DNA of 64,000 bases, from assembly GCA_016125095.1 (NCBI GenBank), contig WGMK01000015.1:451881-515880 (forward strand), written 5' to 3'. Source of the stretch: Candidatus Hydrogenedens sp. Lineage in GTDB: Bacteria > Hydrogenedentota > Hydrogenedentia > Hydrogenedentales > JAEUWI01. The notes beneath the pieces are model-generated. The model was given only the letters and a program-made list of their open reading frames with translations, was not told where the DNA came from and searched no databases. Positions 60,843 through 64,000 of the stretch are shown here, one piece after another (within the stretch, counting starts at the first letter, position 1; the number at the start of each line of letters is the position of its first letter). The position numbers and the translations under genes were made by a program.

Positions 60843-61913
60843 ATGATGGGTCGCACCTACAACGACGCGAACGAGCTGACGACGATGACCGTGGGCGGCG
60901 TGTCGACGACGTATACCTACGACGATTGGGGGCGGACTATATCGAAGGCGGACGGCACGCATACCGCCACCTATACGTGGCTCTTCGGCGACAAGCTCAA
61001 GGCCTACACTTCCGACTTCCCCGGAGAGGCGGATGTCGCGTACAACTACGATGGCCTCGGCAAGCGCCGCAACCGGCTCAACAACCCCAACGGAGCCTTC
61101 ACCGACGCCGACCTCACCTGGTACCGCTGGGACGCGGCCTGGAACCTCATCGGCGAATACGAATCTGGCGACTACACGGTGTGGGATGTGGGCGCGCTGG
61201 AGAAGTGGTATCAGGGCAAGGCCGCCCACGTCGATGGCAGCAACCCGGCCTCCGGCGCGTACAACTACTACGCCCACGACCACCTTGGAAGCCCGAGAGG
61301 CATCTATAGCCAGACCCAGGCCGTCATCGCCACGCAGGAGTACACCCCCTATGGCACCCAATACGCCACCGCTGGGCCGGTGCAGAGTATCGGCTTCACC
61401 GGGCATATGTGGGACGCCGACACGCAGACCTACTACGCGCCGTTTCGGTTCTATAGCCCCGGAAACGCACGGTGGCTGAGCCGGGATCCGCTGGGCATGG
61501 TGGACGGGCCGAACGTGTATGGGTATGTGCGAGGAAATCCGATTCGACGGGTGGATCCATTAGGGCTGTCAATTAGAGATATGTTTCCGCCCAATAGCCC
61601 CAATACCAGCCCAGGACCAGGGTGGACATTCCCTTTCGGTCCCCCGATGGGCGATGTGTTATCATCATGTATTCTAAATGCTGTGAATCGTGCGCGTGCG
61701 GGCGTATTGATTACCCATTCAACGCAACATTGTCTCGCAGTTTGTGAGCTTAAGAAATGCGGTGTGCCGGGATGGATCGGGACAATTGTAAACGCTTTTC
61801 AGGAAATTCCGCCATCTGACGACTGGTTGGATGATTGGAAGGCCGGATATGATGGAAGTAAAACATGTCCGGAAAAAGATTGTGGATCACAATGCAGAAA
61901 ACTTGGATATTGA
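60843..61913 (+). CDS. Orphan RHS tip: RHS core end with variable Cys/His-rich C-terminal domain
   Basis: 356 residues. Residues 1-242 are YD/RHS repeats and the RHS core end: NYDGLGKRRNRL, YYAHDHLGSPRG, YTPYGTQY, FTGHMWDADTQTYYAPFRFY and the boundary RDPLGMVDGPNVYGYVRGNP to VDPLGL. Residues 243-356 are a different, AT-richer domain with C276, H292, H296, C297, C301, C306, C342, C347 and C351, as expected of a polymorphic-toxin tip. The long N-terminal RHS shell and any secretion domain are absent, yet a full promoter precedes ATG 60843, so this is either a mobile tip cassette or a truncated gene. I do not recognise the toxin family. The next gene overlaps by 49 bp and is the likely immunity partner. 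Confidence 0.85.
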   Translation: MMGRTYNDANELTTMTVGGVSTTYTYDDWGRTISKADGTHTATYTWLFGDKLKAYTSDFPGEADVAYNYDGLGKRRNRLNNPNGAFTDADLTWYRWDAAWNLIGEYESGDYTVWDVGALEKWYQGKAAHVDGSNPASGAYNYYAHDHLGSPRGIYSQTQAVIATQEYTPYGTQYATAGPVQSIGFTGHMWDADTQTYYAPFRFYSPGNARWLSRDPLGMVDGPNVYGYVRGNPIRRVDPLGLSIRDMFPPNSPNTSPGPGWTFPFGPPMGDVLSSCILNAVNRARAGVLITHSTQHCLAVCELKKCGVPGWIGTIVNAFQEIPPSDDWLDDWKAGYDGSKTCPEKDCGSQCRKLGY

Positions 61914-62341
61914 CTAGAACTTCAAGAATTGTGACAATTTGCCTATTGTTAACAGTGGTCGTTTTTGCGTCTATTTATTTGATTTATCGCAATTCTCCAC
62001 TACGCGCCTTCAGGCAATTTAAAATCGGAGAATCGCAATTTGATGTCAAAGCACGACTTGGCGAGCCAGATTTATCTAAAAACTACGAAAAATGCTGCAT
62101 TTGGTATTACGGAAACGATGAAAATGGTCGCAGCGATCTTATAATTAATAATAACACAAATGGATTTCCGGAGACATATAATGCATTTCAGCTTGTTTTT
62201 GATAGACATAGGCGATTAATCGCTTATAGCTGGATAGGAGAATCAAAATTCGTGCAAACTCAAGACGGTGCATATGCTGGAGACGTAGCCGTACGCAATG
62301 AAACGGTGGTCATGCAGTGTAAATGTGTACAGAGATGGTAA
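61865..62341 (+). CDS. Candidate immunity protein: membrane-anchored, BamE/SmpA-like domain
   Basis: 158 residues, strongly AT-rich. One transmembrane helix (TICLLLTVVVFASIYLIY, residues 24-41) is followed by a domain (about 49-126) with FKIGESQFDVKARLGEPDLS, IWYYGNDE and FQLVFDRHRRLIAYSW, the SmpA/OmlA/BamE-like pattern. The start at ATG 61865 (GGAAG 6 nt upstream) lies inside the RHS tip gene, 49 bp before its stop; ATG 61892 is an alternative. Small overlapping genes after RHS tips are normally immunity genes; membrane topology suggests protection in the periplasm. Known BamE is lipid-anchored, not TM-anchored, so true homology is uncertain. Confidence 0.7.
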   Translation: MSGKRLWITMQKTWILTRTSRIVTICLLLTVVVFASIYLIYRNSPLRAFRQFKIGESQFDVKARLGEPDLSKNYEKCCIWYYGNDENGRSDLIINNNTNGFPETYNAFQLVFDRHRRLIAYSWIGESKFVQTQDGAYAGDVAVRNETVVMQCKCVQRW

Positions 62342-62372
62342 TCGCCTGACACCCGCCCTTGCGGGTTAGTGA

Positions 62373-62558
62373 TTATGCGGCATCGGGCATAGGCGTTTCC
62401 TTTGTCTTGCGGGCGGGCTTGGGAAGCCCGGCTTTGAATACGGTGGCCGGGGTCCTTCCGCTCATATTCCGGCCCTGGTGGGGGCGTTTGTTGTTGTAGT
62501 GGTCGAGGTAGGCGTCGAGGTCGGCCTGCATCTCCTCGACGGTCTCGTACCACTTGTC
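62373..62558 (-). pseudogene. Transposase C-terminal remnant (integrase-core, IS481-like)
   Basis: On the minus strand the last about 62 codons of a transposase are readable: KWYETVEEMQADLDAYLDHY, NNKRPHQGRNMSGRTPATVF, ending PMPDAA and a stop at 62373. This matches the end of DDE integrase-core transposases (YNxxRPHQG motif). Everything upstream of about 62558, including the DDE residues, is gone; the P-domain gene begins there on the other strand. GC-rich, unlike the immunity-like gene to its left. Confidence 0.85.
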
Positions 62559-62560
62559 GG

Positions 62561-63568
62561 ATGCTGGTGGCGGGCATGCCGAACAACGACGCGTGCGAGT
62601 GGGCGCTCGAGGGGCACTGGGCTTTTCTGCCCCCGGCGGTGATGCAATACGCCCCGCTGAACGGGTCTCCGGAAACCTTCACGCTGCCGCCCGGCGGCGG
62701 GGCGGTGTGCGTGGAAACCGACACGCCGCGCGAAGGCGAGCCGCCCGCGCGCCCCAGCTGGCTGGAGCCGTACCTGGGGTTTCCGGGCGATACGGGGGTC
62801 TGCGGCGAGGTGTATGAATCCACCGACGCGGCCCGCATTCTTGATTTCCAGGCGGCCGATTCGAGCATCTATGTGGACGATACGCGGATGGTGACGGATG
62901 TGAACGTGCTGGTGGACATCCGGCATTCCTACACGGGCGACTTGCTGCTGACGTTGACCGCGCCCAACGGGGCGTTCGCCGTGTTGTCCGCCGGGAGCGG
63001 TGCGAGCGCGAACTTCGTCTCGGCGCACTTCGACGACGACGCGGCCGAGTCGCTGGATTTCGCATTGCCGCCGTTTACGGGATCGCGGCAGCCGGAGTCT
63101 CCGCTTGCCGCGCTGACCGGCCAGTCTGCGCAGGGCGCGTGGACGCTGGAAGTGTCGGACTTCGGCGAGGGCGACACCGGGGCGCTCAACCACTGGCGGC
63201 TGCAACTGAATTGCACGGGCGCCCAAGGCGACGGGGAAGGCGGTGGAGAAGGCGCGGCGGTCGGGTGGCTCTCGTCGGACACCAACGCGGATTTCCAAAT
63301 CAGCCTGAACGAACTGCTGCGGACGGTCCAGCTATACAACGCGTCGGGTTTCCACTGCGCCGACCCGCCCTCGGACACCGAAGACGGCTACGTGCCCGGC
63401 GCGGGCGCGAACCGGCTCTGCCCGCCCCACACCACCGACTACAACCCGCAGGACTGGGCATTCAGCCTCGGCGAGCTGTTGCGCACCGTGCAGTTCTTCA
63501 ACCTGCGCGGCTATTACCCCTGCCCCTCCGCCGCCACCGAGGACGGCTTCTGCCCTGGAGAGGGGTGA
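62561..63568 (+). CDS. 5'-truncated P-domain protein with paired EF-hand-like LLRTVQ modules
   Basis: 335 residues from the first in-frame ATG, but the true N-terminus was probably lost at the transposase junction (no promoter, ribosome-binding site or signal peptide). Residues about 110-225 are a proprotein-convertase P domain: VLVDIRHSYTGDLLLTLTAP, LAALTGQSAQGAWTLEVSD and ALNHWRLQLN. A Gly/Glu linker leads to two C-terminal modules of about 45 residues: DTNADFQISLNELLRTVQLY with TEDGYVPG, and NPQDWAFSLGELLRTVQFFN with TEDGFCPG. Each starts with a dockerin- or EF-hand-like loop. I recall such tails in Hydrogenedentota-type genomes. Probably a surface or secreted protein remnant. Confidence 0.8.
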   Translation: MLVAGMPNNDACEWALEGHWAFLPPAVMQYAPLNGSPETFTLPPGGGAVCVETDTPREGEPPARPSWLEPYLGFPGDTGVCGEVYESTDAARILDFQAADSSIYVDDTRMVTDVNVLVDIRHSYTGDLLLTLTAPNGAFAVLSAGSGASANFVSAHFDDDAAESLDFALPPFTGSRQPESPLAALTGQSAQGAWTLEVSDFGEGDTGALNHWRLQLNCTGAQGDGEGGGEGAAVGWLSSDTNADFQISLNELLRTVQLYNASGFHCADPPSDTEDGYVPGAGANRLCPPHTTDYNPQDWAFSLGELLRTVQFFNLRGYYPCPSAATEDGFCPGEG

Positions 63569-63593
63569 TGGGGACGCGTGGGGACACACGACG

Positions 63594-63646
63594 CTCCGCT
63601 GTGGGCAGGCTTTCCGACCCTCCTACGATTCTGACCGGCAGGTCTC
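63594..63646. repeat. R5 repeat unit, right of the RHS island
   Basis: CTCCGCTGTGGGCAGGCTTT, then TTCTGACCGGCAGGTCTC. Matches the last unit of the cluster at 60747-60800. Confidence 0.82.
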
Positions 63647-63719
63647 GCTTCCCCAACCTGGGTGTCGCGGTCAATAGACAGGCCGCAGTGCTTTAGGCGT
63701 TTGAAAGGAGTTCTATCAA

Positions 63720-63929
63720 TTGTGGGCCTATAAGCTAGCTGCGCTGATGGTATTGGCAACGCTAATTCTAGTTCAGGTGTTCGTAGTTTACGAGATGTTG
63801 GCTTCGCCGCGGGCCAATCAAAATCCACCGTATCTACTCTTAATAATACCGAACAATATGATTCTCACACTTTGGCTTATGAACCATATGGGGCAATTAT
63901 TCCGGGGTTCCGGAAGTAGAGACCAATAG
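63720..63929 (+). CDS. Small AT-rich membrane protein
   Basis: 69 residues from TTG 63720, with AAAGGAG 9 nt upstream, an unusually good site for this window. Two hydrophobic helices (about residues 4-27 and 38-56) with a short loop, ending Gly/Ser/Arg. AT-rich like the candidate immunity gene at 61865, and flanked by R5 units on both sides. It may be an orphan immunity-like protein or the only intact part of a decayed cassette. An internal ATG at codon 10 would give a shorter form. Confidence 0.6.
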   Translation: MWAYKLAALMVLATLILVQVFVVYEMLASPRANQNPPYLLLIIPNNMILTLWLMNHMGQLFRGSGSRDQ

Positions 63930-63938
63930 GGTCTCAAC

Positions 63939-63997
63939 CTCTACGGCTGTGTCGGGGTCTCCCGACCCCGACACCCGCCCGACCGTAGGGTCTCCAA
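63939..63997. repeat. R5 repeat unit at the window end
   Basis: Begins TCTACGGCTGTGTCGGGGTC and includes GGGGTC-TCCC-GACCCC and GACC-GTAG-GGTC stem-loops. The array may continue past the window. Confidence 0.8.
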
Positions 63998-64000
63998 TCT

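Noticed and set aside
61940..61960. Third TGTTAACA operator
   Set aside because: It lies within the AT-rich candidate immunity gene, away from any promoter; chance is likely there.

Overview
The window is GC-rich bacterial chromosomal DNA, with AT-rich patches only near the right end. It encodes a Gram-negative-type envelope: a LolC/E-LolD pair, SecDF/YajC, MscS, lipobox and Tat signal peptides, and a C-terminal sorting tail. The last large protein carries two EF-hand-like LLRTVQ modules. I associate this arrangement, together with the AlkP-superfamily hydrolases, GT-C transferases, orphan secreted glycosidase-like protein and dense intergenic repeats, with little-cultured PVC-like or Hydrogenedentota-type bacteria. 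That placement is inference; no rRNA gene is present to test it.

Layout. 1-9.8 kb: partial alpha/beta hydrolase, greA, carB, then a minus-strand run (an unknown family with NGAG...IHD motifs, DUF4198, trkH) and rsmE. 9.9-10.5 kb: repeat cluster. 10.6-20.6 kb: the core information-processing and envelope block rpsB-tsf-pyrH-frr-uppS-cdsA-prfB-lysS-(GxxExxY-like)-lolC/E-lolD. 20.9-25.3 kb: a minus-strand membrane-microdomain operon with long NfeD, a 100-aa protein, short NfeD, FloA and a Pro/Gln-rich membrane protein. 25.4-28.8 kb: a possible terminase small-subunit-like gene, a 3D-domain lipoprotein, an esterase and an isolated terminase-like large subunit. 28.9-33.1 kb: tgt-yajC-secDF; this Tgt lacks the usual zinc-binding cysteines. 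33.2-45.3 kb: DinB, a Thr-nucleophile AlkP hydrolase coupled to a GT-C transferase, aroF-scpB-rluB, a seven-iron ferredoxin, a radical SAM enzyme and a second GT-C protein. 45.4-60.6 kb: cstA, a serine hydrolase, a Gly/Cys-rich protein, a surface protein with operator boxes, a TetR regulator, an MFS-PlsC fusion, MscS, a secreted glycosidase-like protein and an ethanolamine-type permease.

60.6-64 kb is the clearest accessory region. Short GGTC/GACC hairpin repeats flank an orphan RHS tip that carries a Cys/His-rich variable C-terminus. An overlapping, AT-rich, BamE-like membrane protein follows it and is a candidate immunity gene. Then come a decayed transposase end, a 5'-truncated P-domain protein and a small AT-rich membrane protein.

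Two genome-wide themes stand out. First, at least seven repeat families fill almost every long intergenic gap. The most striking is a 150-170 bp palindromic element in five full copies and one half copy. Second, many promoters can be read directly (TTGNNN, 17-bp spacer, TANNNT, often with an extended -10 TGN). In several cases the -10 lies only 5-6 nt before the start codon, implying leaderless mRNAs.
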